Below are positions 1-7,748 of a DNA stretch of 64,000 nt, piece by piece. A program made the position numbers and the translations under genes. Origin of the DNA: DASSUW01 sp963792385 (GTDB taxonomy: Bacteria; Actinomycetota; Thermoleophilia; Solirubrobacterales; Solirubrobacteraceae); contig CAWBVZ010000012.1 in the NCBI GenBank assembly GCA_963792385.1, positions 186,001-250,000 on the forward strand, given 5' to 3'. Position 1 is the first letter of the stretch. The number at the start of each line of letters is the position of its first letter. The notes below the pieces were generated by a model. It ran no database searches. It was not told where the DNA came from and saw only the letters and a program-made list of their open reading frames with translations.

Positions 1-88
1 CCTGGACCTGCGTGAGGCCGTGGACACTACCCAGCACGGTCAACTTCGGCGCTTCATACGTGTAGATGGGGATAGCTCGGTCGTTCAT
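1..88 (-). CDS. Lasso peptide precursor (leader; 3' part cut by window edge)
   Basis: Reading the minus strand from ATG at 88 gives 29 residues before the window ends. They contain YEAPKLTVLGSVHGLT, which matches the lasso leader pattern Tyr-x-x-Pro-x-Leu...Gly...Leu-Thr recognised by the B1 protein. An AGGAAGG ribosome-binding site lies 9 bases upstream of the ATG. The protein continues Q-V-Q and the next codon starts with G, so the core peptide lies outside the window and its ring residue cannot be named. The lasso enzymes are encoded just to the right on the same strand, which supports the call. The gene is too short for ordinary gene finders. The leader motif is seen directly; product class is inferred from it plus context. 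Confidence 0.82.
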   Translation of the reverse strand, partial: MNDRAIPIYTYEAPKLTVLGSVHGLTQVQ

Positions 89-174
89 CGACCGCGACCT
101 TCCTGTTGGTACGACCAGACAAGGGGCAGAGTAAGTGCCCCGGGCCTCCACGCCAACTCCCCGAAGGGCCAGTT
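89..174. promoter_or_regulatory. Divergent control region of precursor and kinase, with inverted repeat
   Basis: The 86 bases between the precursor start (minus strand) and the kinase start (plus strand) must carry both promoters. A perfect 6-base inverted repeat, GGGGCA at 123-128 and TGCCCC at 136-141 with a 7-base spacer, lies here and could be an operator or a short hairpin. No clear -35/-10 pair was recognised. Confidence 0.4.
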
Positions 175-1017
175 GTGAAGGCAACCGAGGACCCGTTCGG
201 TGCGTATGGATTTCGCCTCAAGGGCCTCGAAAAGGCCCGCTCGCTGCTGGTTCCCGCGCCGCCCACGTGGCCCCCGCTGGAAATTCTCGTGGCGCCGGAC
301 GCGCCCGGGCCGCCGTGTGACCGCGTAGGCCCCGACCGCGCCGAGCTGCTGCTCCTCAGCGGCGGCTGGGTCGGGATCGACCGCGATCCGGGCCGCGCCG
401 TGTACCACCTGCCGGTGCGCGTCGACGACGGTGCGCTCGTGCATCCCTATCTGGCGGTTGTGGCGCTGATCGCGGCGCGCTGGCTGGGGCGGGAGAGCTT
501 TCACGCCGGCGCGTTCGTGGCCGGAGAGGGCGTGTGGGCGCTGCTGGGCGACAAGGAGGCGGGCAAGAGCACGACGCTCGCGTGGCTGGCCGCGCACGGC
601 CATCCGGTCGTGTGCGACGACGCGCTCGTGCTCGACGAGCTCACCGCGCTGGCCGGGCCGCGCTCGATCGACCTGCGCGCCGAGTCCGCGCAACGGCTCG
701 GCATCGGCGAGCCGCTCGGCATCGTCGGCGTGCGCGAGCGCTGGCGCGTGCAACTCGATCCCGTGGCGGCCGAGCTGCCGTTCCGCGGCTGGGTGTCGCT
801 CGCGTGGGGCGACACGGTCGCCGTGGAACCGGTGCGCGGGGCGGCGCGGCTGCCGGCGCTGATCCCGCACCGCGGCGTGCGGATCGAGCCGCCGCGGCCC
901 GAGGCGCTGCTCGAGTACGCCGCGCTCCCACATCTCGTCCTGCGCCGCCCGCCGGGCTGGGCGTCACTGAGCGAGGGCGTCGAGCGGCTGCTCGAGGCCG
1001 TCGCGCGCCAGCCATAG
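175..1017 (+). CDS. HPr kinase-like lasso-peptide tailoring kinase
   Basis: The protein of about 280 residues has a P-loop GDKEAGKST near residues 124-132, followed by VVCDDALVLD, the arrangement of HPr serine kinase/phosphorylase-type ATPases that lack the HPr-specific N-terminal domain. Such kinases occur in paeninodin-type lasso clusters, where they phosphorylate the C-terminal residue of the precursor. I chose GTG 175 because GAAGG lies 7 bases before it; a longer frame opens at TTG 106 but has no site. It is transcribed away from the precursor and its 3' end overlaps the oppositely oriented cyclase gene by 54 bases. The fold is clear from motifs; the substrate is inferred from the neighbouring precursor. 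Confidence 0.72.
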   Translation: MKATEDPFGAYGFRLKGLEKARSLLVPAPPTWPPLEILVAPDAPGPPCDRVGPDRAELLLLSGGWVGIDRDPGRAVYHLPVRVDDGALVHPYLAVVALIAARWLGRESFHAGAFVAGEGVWALLGDKEAGKSTTLAWLAAHGHPVVCDDALVLDELTALAGPRSIDLRAESAQRLGIGEPLGIVGVRERWRVQLDPVAAELPFRGWVSLAWGDTVAVEPVRGAARLPALIPHRGVRIEPPRPEALLEYAALPHLVLRRPPGWASLSEGVERLLEAVARQP

Positions 1018-2034
1018 CGCCTGCAGCAGCGTGAACGTCTGCGCGGCCGGGGCATCGCCGCGCCAGTGCGCGCGCAGCGCGTCGGCGTCTACCAGTCCGG
1101 CGGACGCGCCGGTGCCGTCCCACGTGCGCGCGAACTCGCGGCTGTGGCGGTTGAAGAACACGGCGTCGAAGCTCGCCTTCGAGCGGCGCGCGAGCACGTC
1201 AGGCGGCAGCACGTCGGAGAACAGTGCGGTCATCCCCGCCGTCCGGTCGGCGAAGCCGCCGCGGGCGGCGACGGCGCTCCACAGCCCGCCGTCGAACAGC
1301 GGGTGGGCCAGCGCGACGTCGTCGTCGGCGGCGACGCCGGCGATCGCGTCGAGCGCGAGGTCGAGATAGCGCAGCCCGCGCAGCCACGCCATCCGGTCAC
1401 GCACGCCGCGCGGCTCGGAGGCGGCCTCGGTCGCGCGTGCCGCGGTCGCGCTGCGGCGCGCCGCGGGCGTCAGCCACTCGAAGTCGACGGGCTCGCGCCG
1501 GGCGAGCACCGCGCGCCGCACCGTCGGCGGCGCCCAGGCGAACGCGCGCCGCCGCCGCGACGGCGGCGCGGCGGCGGAGAACAGCTCGTCGCCGCCGATG
1601 CCGGTCAGCAGCGAGCCGCCGCGCGCGAGCTCGAACAGCGGCACGTGGAAGTGCACGTTGCACGGCCACAGCAGCCCGTGCGCGCGCAGGACGCGGGTCG
1701 CGTGCGGGCCGATCACGTCGAGCTCGTCGTGCACCTCGAGGCGCACCCAGTCCTCGATGCCGACGTGGGCGATGACCTTCTCCTGCCACGCCGCCTCGTC
1801 GCTCTCGGCGGCGCCGGGCGCTCGCAGCGTGGCGGGCACCGGAGCGGGCAGGCCCTCGCGGCGGGCGATCGCGGCCGCGGCAGCGAGCACGGCGGAGGAG
1901 TCGCGGCCGCCGGAGAAGCTCACCAGGCACGGGGAGCGCTGGAGCGCCGGCAGGATCGCGTGGTCGAGCCCGGCGACGGGCGCCGGCAGCGGCGCCGGGC
2001 GGCGTGCGGCGCCGAACGGCATGCCGGTGGCCAC
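964..2034 (-). CDS. Asparagine synthetase-like lasso macrolactam synthetase (C protein)
   Basis: 356 residues with the PP-loop SGGRDS at residues 41-46 and GIGGDELF at 145-152, both characteristic of the asparagine-synthetase C-terminal domain. In lasso systems this enzyme adenylates an Asp/Glu side chain of the core and closes the isopeptide ring. It starts at GTG 2034 just after the B2 stop and in the same frame. The usual N-terminal glutaminase-like domain (about 200-250 residues) is absent and there is no room for it upstream, so this is a stand-alone synthetase domain. Last gene of the minus-strand operon before the precursor. Family is certain; lasso role is inferred from B1, B2 and precursor neighbours. 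Confidence 0.85.
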   Translation of the reverse strand: MATGMPFGAARRPAPLPAPVAGLDHAILPALQRSPCLVSFSGGRDSSAVLAAAAAIARREGLPAPVPATLRAPGAAESDEAAWQEKVIAHVGIEDWVRLEVHDELDVIGPHATRVLRAHGLLWPCNVHFHVPLFELARGGSLLTGIGGDELFSAAAPPSRRRRAFAWAPPTVRRAVLARREPVDFEWLTPAARRSATAARATEAASEPRGVRDRMAWLRGLRYLDLALDAIAGVAADDDVALAHPLFDGGLWSAVAARGGFADRTAGMTALFSDVLPPDVLARRSKASFDAVFFNRHSREFARTWDGTGASAGLVDADALRAHWRGDAPAAQTFTLLQALWLARDGLEQPLDALAQ

Positions 2035-2055
2035 CTCGAGCGGCGTCAGCGCGTG

Positions 2056-2407
2056 TCACGGCGGCAGCCTCGAGAGCTCGACGTAGCGGGCGGCGCCGTC
2101 CTCGTCGCCGTCCAGCCATGCGTGCGCCTTGAAGCCGGCCGGGCCGGTGGTCCCGATCACGACGTCGCGCGCGTCGCCGTGCGCGGCCAGCCACCGCTGG
2201 AGCACCAGCGAGCGCTCCAGGCACGAGTGCCCGCGCCGGCGCAGCACCGCGTGCACGCCGCGTTCGGCGCCGGCGCGGCAGTCGCGGCGGGGCAGGCAGC
2301 CGCACCTCGCGCAGCTCGCCCTCGCGGAGGTCGGCACGCGCCCGGCGCAGCGCGCGGTCGGTCCACCACGCCGCGCGCAGCGTGGCGATGTCGGGCGGCC
2401 GCCGCAT
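2056..2407 (-). CDS. Lasso peptide B2 protein, transglutaminase-like leader protease (one +1 frameshift)
   Basis: ATG 2407 overlaps the B1 stop (TGATG). The first about 40 residues are in one frame; after a +1 shift near 2285-2290 the other frame gives the conserved part HSCLERSLVLQRWL...FKAHAWLDG, which carries the Cys, His and Asp of the transglutaminase-like protease family that cleaves the lasso leader. The length after repair (about 116 residues) is normal for a stand-alone B2. The shift is a single extra base, as in the adjacent B1 gene, so it may be a consensus error rather than true loss. Expected partner of B1, which delivers the leader. Confidence 0.78.
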
Positions 2408-2671
2408 CAGCCGTCGAGCAGTCCGCGCTCGCGCAGGTCGCGAAGGAACGCGTCGGTGTCGGCGCTCGCGGTGTCGCGGTCGATCCCGTACTCGCGCATC
2501 AGCTCGGCAACCAGCGCGTCGCGCGTCGAGCCGCCCGCGAGCGCTGCGCCACAGCAGCGCGCCGGCCGGGTTGGCCGCGAGATAGACGGCAGCCGTCTCG
2601 TCCAGCGCCACGATCTCGCCGTCGACCTCCTTCCACGCCACGCCCTCGTGGCGGAGCCTGAGCTCGCTCAC
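2407..2671 (-). CDS. PqqD-like RiPP recognition element (lasso B1), one +1 frameshift
   Basis: Starts at GTG 2671, overlapping the upstream stop by GTGA. It reads EVDGEIVALDETAAVYLAAN then GALLWRS, the PqqD/RRE winged-helix pattern that binds the leader motif. Near 2550 one extra base shifts the frame; the continuation TRDALVAELMREYGI...ERGLLDG completes a normal protein of about 87 residues and ends in a TGA overlapping the B2 start. B1 presents the leader to B2 and the cyclase. Family assignment is firm from the sequence pattern and from being followed by B2. Confidence 0.8.
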
Positions 2672-3711
2672 GCGCCCATCCTCTCCTCGTCGAACGGCGG
2701 CGGCTGGAGCGCCGACGACCGCTCGTCGTGCACTGACTTTGGCACGAACGCGTCGCCGATCGCCGAGCGCGTCCGTCCGAGCTTCTGCGTCCACGGCTCG
2801 CCGGGCGCGCGCCACGAGCTCCCGGCCACTGCCGTGATCGCGGAGCGGGCGGCCTTGCGGGGCGGCAGGCCCCACAGCTCGCCGGCGGTGCGGGTCACGT
2901 GGCTCTCGAGCACCGTGCGCTCGCGCGAGCCGCTCAGGTGCCGCGCCCACAGTCGCATCGCGACAGGGCTTCGCTCGCCCTCCACGAGCGCCGCGGCCGC
3001 TCGTCGCGTCGTGCGCCACAGCCGCGCGCAGCCCCACTGGCGGGCGATCGCGTCCGCCTCGTCCGGGTCGGCCTCGAGCGCCATCACGGCCACGTCGATC
3101 AGGCGGCCCGCGCAGGCCAGCGGATCGTGCGCCCACGCGTGGGCGGCGAGCAGGACGGCGTGCTGGGCGACCGGCAACGTCAGAAGGCCGGGGACGCCGA
3201 CGGTGCTCGGGACCGCCGCCTCGATCAGCTCGGCCGCCGGCGGCGCGATCATGTGGTCGGGCCACTTCGGCCGCGCGTGGACCTCGATCGTCACCGGAAG
3301 GCCCGGCAGGTACAGCGGCCGCAGGTGGTGGATGCCCTCGTACAGGTGCGGGGTGCCGGTCGGGAGGAAGCCGGCGGCGCGCAGCGCGCGTTGGACGCCG
3401 ATCGGGTTCTCGACCAGCAGGTCGAGGTCCTTGCACGGCCGCAGCGCCGGGTCCGGGTAGCGGGCGCCGACCTCGGGGCCCTTCATCAGCACGATCGGCC
3501 CGCTGCAGACTTCGCGCACGCGGCGCAGGAGCACCGGCGTGGCGAGCGCCGACGCCGCCGCGAGCCGGACCTCGGTGCGCAGCTCGTCCGGCAGCGGCTC
3601 ACCGGCGCGGTGGCGGGCACGGGCGGCGATCAGGTGCAGCCGGTGCCGTCGCAAGGCCTCCGGGTGCGGCGCGCGGGCAGCAAGCGCCTCGGTGGATTCC
3701 CAGATGCCCAT
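2668..3711 (-). CDS. NTP_transf_5-type nucleotidyltransferase in the lasso operon
   Basis: 347 residues. The stretch GPIVLMKGPEVGARYPDPAL and KDLDLLV (residues 94-100) gives the Gly-rich loop and the Asp-x-Asp metal site of the large nucleotidyltransferase superfamily, in the uncharacterised form often found beside lasso and related RiPP genes. ATG 3711 overlaps the permease stop (TGATG) and the gene ends in GTGA with B1, so it is translationally coupled in the operon. Substrate unknown: it could modify the peptide after phosphorylation, or act in self-protection. A longer upstream frame to 3900 lies inside the permease gene and is not the start. Confidence 0.7.
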   Translation of the reverse strand: MGIWESTEALAARAPHPEALRRHRLHLIAARARHRAGEPLPDELRTEVRLAAASALATPVLLRRVREVCSGPIVLMKGPEVGARYPDPALRPCKDLDLLVENPIGVQRALRAAGFLPTGTPHLYEGIHHLRPLYLPGLPVTIEVHARPKWPDHMIAPPAAELIEAAVPSTVGVPGLLTLPVAQHAVLLAAHAWAHDPLACAGRLIDVAVMALEADPDEADAIARQWGCARLWRTTRRAAAALVEGERSPVAMRLWARHLSGSRERTVLESHVTRTAGELWGLPPRKAARSAITAVAGSSWRAPGEPWTQKLGRTRSAIGDAFVPKSVHDERSSALQPPPFDEERMGA

Positions 3712-4538
3712 CAGTACATCCCGAGCGTGCCGAGGCGGCGCTCGCGGTCGAGTGCGAGCTTGAAGAGGAAGACGCCGGCGGCCAGCGTGACGCAGGAGAG
3801 CGGGACCAGGATCGCGATGTCGGCGAGCGTGTCGGCCCAGCCCGCGCCGCCGAGCAGCGCGTCGCGGACACCGTCGATCGCGATCGCCAGCGGGTTCCAC
3901 TCGGCCACGGCGGCGAGCCAGGCGGGCAGCAGAGCGAGCGGGAAGACGGCGCCGGACGCGAGCCCGAGCAGCGTGGTGCCGGCGCCGAGCAGCCCGGTGC
4001 CGCGGCGGAAGGTCACGATCGCGGCGCCGGTGGCGAGGCCGAGGCCCCAGGCGAACGGCACCAGCGCGGCCACGATCAGCGCCGCGGGCACGATTCCGCC
4101 CGGGTCGAAGTGCAGGCCGAACACGAGCGCGATCACGACCAGCATCAGCGTCGCGCGGACCGGCACCACCAGGAGCGTCGACGCGACCGAGCCGATCTGC
4201 ATGGTGGCGGTCGCCGTCGGCGTCGCCAGCAGCGACTCCAGCGTGCCCTGCAGCTGCTCCTGGCGGATCGCACCGGCCACGCGGTACAGCAGCACGCCGA
4301 GCGCGAGATTGAGCACGATCCCGGTGGTGACGAACTCGAGGTAGCTGACCTGCGAGCCGCCGAACGTCGGGAGCTTGGACGGCTCGACGAGCTTGGCGAT
4401 GAAGGAGAAGACGACGATCTGGGCGGCGATGCCGAGCACGTCGGAGGCGAACGCGACGCGGTAGGAGAGCGCCACCTTGAGGTCGCGGCGGACGAACGCG
4501 GGAAGCTTGGCGGCCTCGGCGAGCACGGCGGCGGTCAT
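3711..4538 (-). CDS. ABC-2 type permease, putative lasso peptide exporter
   Basis: 275 residues with about six hydrophobic segments in the ABC-2 permease layout (daunorubicin/polyketide export type). ATG 4538 overlaps the ATPase stop (ATGA) and the stop overlaps the nucleotidyltransferase start. It should form the membrane half of the exporter with the ATPase upstream. In classical lasso clusters the exporter is a fused membrane-ATPase D protein; this cluster has a split ABC-2 pair instead. Role as peptide exporter or immunity is inferred from operon position only. Confidence 0.75.
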   Translation of the reverse strand: MTAAVLAEAAKLPAFVRRDLKVALSYRVAFASDVLGIAAQIVVFSFIAKLVEPSKLPTFGGSQVSYLEFVTTGIVLNLALGVLLYRVAGAIRQEQLQGTLESLLATPTATATMQIGSVASTLLVVPVRATLMLVVIALVFGLHFDPGGIVPAALIVAALVPFAWGLGLATGAAIVTFRRGTGLLGAGTTLLGLASGAVFPLALLPAWLAAVAEWNPLAIAIDGVRDALLGGAGWADTLADIAILVPLSCVTLAAGVFLFKLALDRERRLGTLGMY

Positions 4539-5491
4539 GCCCGCTCCCCGGTCAGCGCGAGGAACGCCTCTTCGATCTCCGAGCGCTCCTGGCGGCAGGC
4601 GAGCACGTCGACGCCGCCGTCCGCGAGCGCCGCGATGGCGGTGCCGAGCGGCACGCCCACGCCGGGCTCGAGGTGGAAGTGCTCGCCGTCGGCCCCGGCG
4701 CCGGGCTCGACGCTGGCGCGCGCGCCGAGGAGACCGGCGAGCTGCTCGGTCGCCAGCGCTCCCGGATGGCCGTTGCGGACGCGGATCACGTAGCGGCGGG
4801 AGGCCGCCTGCGCCATCAGCCCTTCGACCGAGCCGGCGAAGCGCACCGTGCCGCGGTCGAGGAACGTCACGGCGGAGGCGAAGCCGCGGATCTCGTCGAC
4901 CCGCTGCGTGGCCCACAGCACGGCGGTGCCGCGCCCGGCGAGGTCGGCGATGAGCGCGCGGATGCGCTCCGCGCCCTCGGGGTCGAGGTCGTGCGTCGCC
5001 TCGTCCACGAGCAGTACCGGCGGCGCCGTCAGCAGCGCGCGGGCGACGGACAGGCGCTTCTGCATGCCGTGCGACCAGCCGCCGATCGGCCGGTCGGCCA
5101 CCTCGGTCAGCCCGACCTCCTCCAGCACCTCGCGTGCGCGGGTGAACGCGGCGCGCCGTCGCAGGCCGTGCAGGCGGGCGAAGAAGACGAGGTTCTCGGT
5201 ACCCGAGATGCGCAGGTAGAACGAGCGGTCGCCGGCCGGGACGAGCCCGACGCGCCCGCGCGCCGCGCGGCCGCGCTCGGAGGTGCCGAGCACGCGCACG
5301 CTCCCCTCGGTCGGGTCGACGAGCCCGGTGAGCACGCGCAGCAGCGTCGTCTTCCCGGCGCCGTTCGGGCCGAGCAGGGCGTGTACCTCGCCTGCGCGTG
5401 CGGTGAGGTCGACGCCCGCCAGGGCCGCTCGTGCGCCGTACCGGCGGACGAGGCCACGGACCTCGACCGCGCTCGGCTCGGGAGCTGACAT
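4535..5491 (-). CDS. ABC transporter ATP-binding protein (lasso cluster)
   Basis: 318 residues. Walker A GPNGAGKTT at 41-49, signature WSHGMQKRLSVARALL, Walker B VLLVDEATHDLDPEG and a C-terminal extension after the ATPase domain as in DrrA-type proteins. First gene of the minus-strand operon that runs through permease, nucleotidyltransferase, B1, B2 and cyclase. ATG 5491 is the natural start. It energises the ABC-2 permease that follows. Confidence 0.85.
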   Translation of the reverse strand: MSAPEPSAVEVRGLVRRYGARAALAGVDLTARAGEVHALLGPNGAGKTTLLRVLTGLVDPTEGSVRVLGTSERGRAARGRVGLVPAGDRSFYLRISGTENLVFFARLHGLRRRAAFTRAREVLEEVGLTEVADRPIGGWSHGMQKRLSVARALLTAPPVLLVDEATHDLDPEGAERIRALIADLAGRGTAVLWATQRVDEIRGFASAVTFLDRGTVRFAGSVEGLMAQAASRRYVIRVRNGHPGALATEQLAGLLGARASVEPGAGADGEHFHLEPGVGVPLGTAIAALADGGVDVLACRQERSEIEEAFLALTGERA

Positions 5492-5588
5492 GCAGCGATC
5501 GTAAGAACGACCGCTTCACAACTCCCCCACCGATGGTCTAGGAGGGCTAGGTCGACGGGGGCAGGACCACACCTATCGGCCAGGTAGC

Positions 5589-6844
5589 GTGGCGCCGATG
5601 GACCTGGAGGCTGTCGCGCTCGATGCCGTCGATCCCGGCGCGCTCACCCGTGACGCGGCGGCGATCCTGCGGATCCCGAGCGTCACCGGCGACGAGCGGC
5701 CGGTGCTCGAGGCGCTCGCCGAGCTGGCCGCCGGTCACGGCCTGGCGACCGACCTGCACGCACACGACCTCGCCGCCCTGCGCGCCCATCCCGATCACCC
5801 CGGCGAGGAGGCTGCGCGCGACGAGCTGTGGGGCCTGACGGCCACGCTGGCCGGCGGCGCGCCACGGCGGCTGTGCTTGAACGGTCACGTCGACGTCGTC
5901 GGCCCCGGCACGGCGCCGTGGCGTCACGGGCCGTGGTCGGGCGCCGTCGAGGACGGCCGGCTGCACGGTCGCGGCGCGGTCGACATGAAGGGCGCGGTGG
6001 TGGCCCAGCTGTATGCGCTCGCGGCGGTGCGCACGGTCGTCGAGGCGGCGCCGGTGGTGGTCCTCCAGTGCGTCGCCTCCGAGGAGGACGGCGGGCTCGG
6101 GACGTTCGCGGAGCTGGAGCGCGACGCGGCGTTCGACGCGGCGCTGATCGCCGAGCCGACCGGCTTCGACGCCGTGTGCGCGCAGGCGGGCGCGCTCACC
6201 TTCCGGTGCGTGGTGCCGGGCCGCGCCGCGCACGCCGGCGTACCGGCTCGAGGGCTGCTCGGCGATCGACCGCTACGTGCGCGTACACGCGGCGCTGCAC
6301 GCGCTCGAGCGTGCAGATCAACGCCGACGTCGGGCATCCGCTGATGCGCGAGCTGGAGCTGCCCTACCCGCTGCTGGTCGGGCGCGTGGCCGGCGGCGAG
6401 TGGTCGAGCCAGGTGCCCGACCGGGTCGAGGCCGAGGGCCGCGTCGGCGTGCCGGTGGGCGCCGACCCGGCGGCCGTGCGGGCAGCGCTCGAGAGCGCGG
6501 TGGCAGGCGCGCTCGACGACGGCGAGGCGCCGGCCGAGGTGCACTGGACCGGCGGCGCGTTCCTGCCCGCCGAGACGCCCACGGATCACCCGTGGGTGCG
6601 TGTCGTTACCGGCGCGGTCGCGGACGAGCGCGGCCTCACGGCGCGCACCGCCGGCGTGCCGTGGGGCGCCGACATGCGCCTGTTCGCCGCGCGCGGGATC
6701 CCGTGCGCGATGGTCGGGACGACCGGGATCGAGCGGGCGCATGCGGTCGACGAGTGGGTGTCCGTCGACGAGCTCGTCACGTTGGCGCGGGTGCTCGTGC
6801 GGGTGATCCTGCGCGCTGCGCTCGTACCATCCTCACCTTCGTGA
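5589..6844 (+). CDS. ArgE/DapE/CPG2-family (M20) deacylase, two +1 frameshifts
   Basis: The N-terminal part reads LNGHVDVVGPG, GRGAVDMKGAVVAQ and CVASEEDGG, the metal ligands and catalytic Asp/Glu of M20 deacylases. Near 6238 the frame moves by +1 (YRLEGCSAIDRYVRVHAAL) and near 6312 by +1 again (VQINADVGHPLM...GVPWGADMRLFAARGIP), which restores the rest of the catalytic and dimerisation domains. Repaired length is about 417 residues, normal for the family. GTG 5589 or ATG 5598 may start it. No part is missing, so consensus errors are as likely as pseudogenisation. Substrate not determinable; the stop overlaps the next gene's GTG start. Confidence 0.75.
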
Positions 6845-7746
6845 AGCGGCTGGTGCTCATCACGGCCGTCGCGGCCGCGCTCGCAGGGTGCGGTGGCGAC
6901 GGGGAGGCGGGCGGGGGAGGCGACCCGGCGGCCGATCTGGCCGTGCCGTGGGTCGATCCCGACGGCGACGCGCCGATCGTCGGCGCGCTGACGGTCAATC
7001 CGGCCGATTCGACGCTGTTCATGAGCACCAACACCGGCCTGTTCCGCGTCGCGCCGGGCGCGTCGAAGCCGAAGAAGATCGTCGGCACGCTGAAGACCGA
7101 CTCCGACTCGGGGAAGGTGTCGGAGGCGCTCGTGGTCCGCTTCGTCGGCCCTGACGAGCTACTCGGGTCCGGCCATCCGGCGGCCGGCGGTTCGCTGCCG
7201 AGTGCGCTCGGACTGATCCACTCCGGCGACGCCGGGAAGACTTGGACCTCGGTGTCGGAACTGGGCAAGACCGACTTCCACGCGATCGAGCTCTCCGGGA
7301 ACATGATCGCCGCGGCGCTGTTCGGCCAGCCCCAGGTGCTGGTCAGCGTTGACGACGGTAAGTCGTGGGAAACGCGCTCGGCGCCGCAGCCGCTGATCGC
7401 GCTCGAGGTCGACCCCGGCGACGGCGCGCGCTGGATCGCCAGCACCGAGCGCGGCACGTTCGGCTCCGACGACGGCGGGAAGACGTGGCGGCAGCGCGAT
7501 GCCATCCCCAACGTGCGCTTCTCTTGGCCGGAGAGCGACCAGCTCTACCGCGTCGACCCGGGCGGCCCGGTGAAGGTGAGCGCGGACGGCGGGCAGCAGT
7601 GGGAGGACCTCGGGTCGACCGGCGGCGAGCCGCAGGCGATGACGGTCGACGACGAGGGCAAGGTCTACGTCGCGCTGATCGACGGGACCGTGACGGTTTC
7701 CTCCGACGGCGGCCGGACGTTCAAGGAGCAGATCGCAGGCGGCTAG
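6841..7746 (+). CDS. Secreted lipoprotein with BNR/sortilin-like repeats
   Basis: Starts at GTG 6841, overlapping the previous TGA. The signal peptide MKRLVLITAVAAALAGC ends in a lipobox, so Cys17 should be lipidated. The 301-residue protein contains several Asp-box-like turns, SGDAGKTW, VDDGKSWE, SDDGGKTWR, SADGGQQWE and SSDGGRTF, spaced as in BNR/sortilin beta-propellers (exo-alpha-sialidase-like fold, often without glycosidase activity). Probably an extracytoplasmic binding or assembly protein. Function otherwise unknown. Confidence 0.82.
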   Translation: MKRLVLITAVAAALAGCGGDGEAGGGGDPAADLAVPWVDPDGDAPIVGALTVNPADSTLFMSTNTGLFRVAPGASKPKKIVGTLKTDSDSGKVSEALVVRFVGPDELLGSGHPAAGGSLPSALGLIHSGDAGKTWTSVSELGKTDFHAIELSGNMIAAALFGQPQVLVSVDDGKSWETRSAPQPLIALEVDPGDGARWIASTERGTFGSDDGGKTWRQRDAIPNVRFSWPESDQLYRVDPGGPVKVSADGGQQWEDLGSTGGEPQAMTVDDEGKVYVALIDGTVTVSSDGGRTFKEQIAGG

Positions 7747-7748
7747 TA

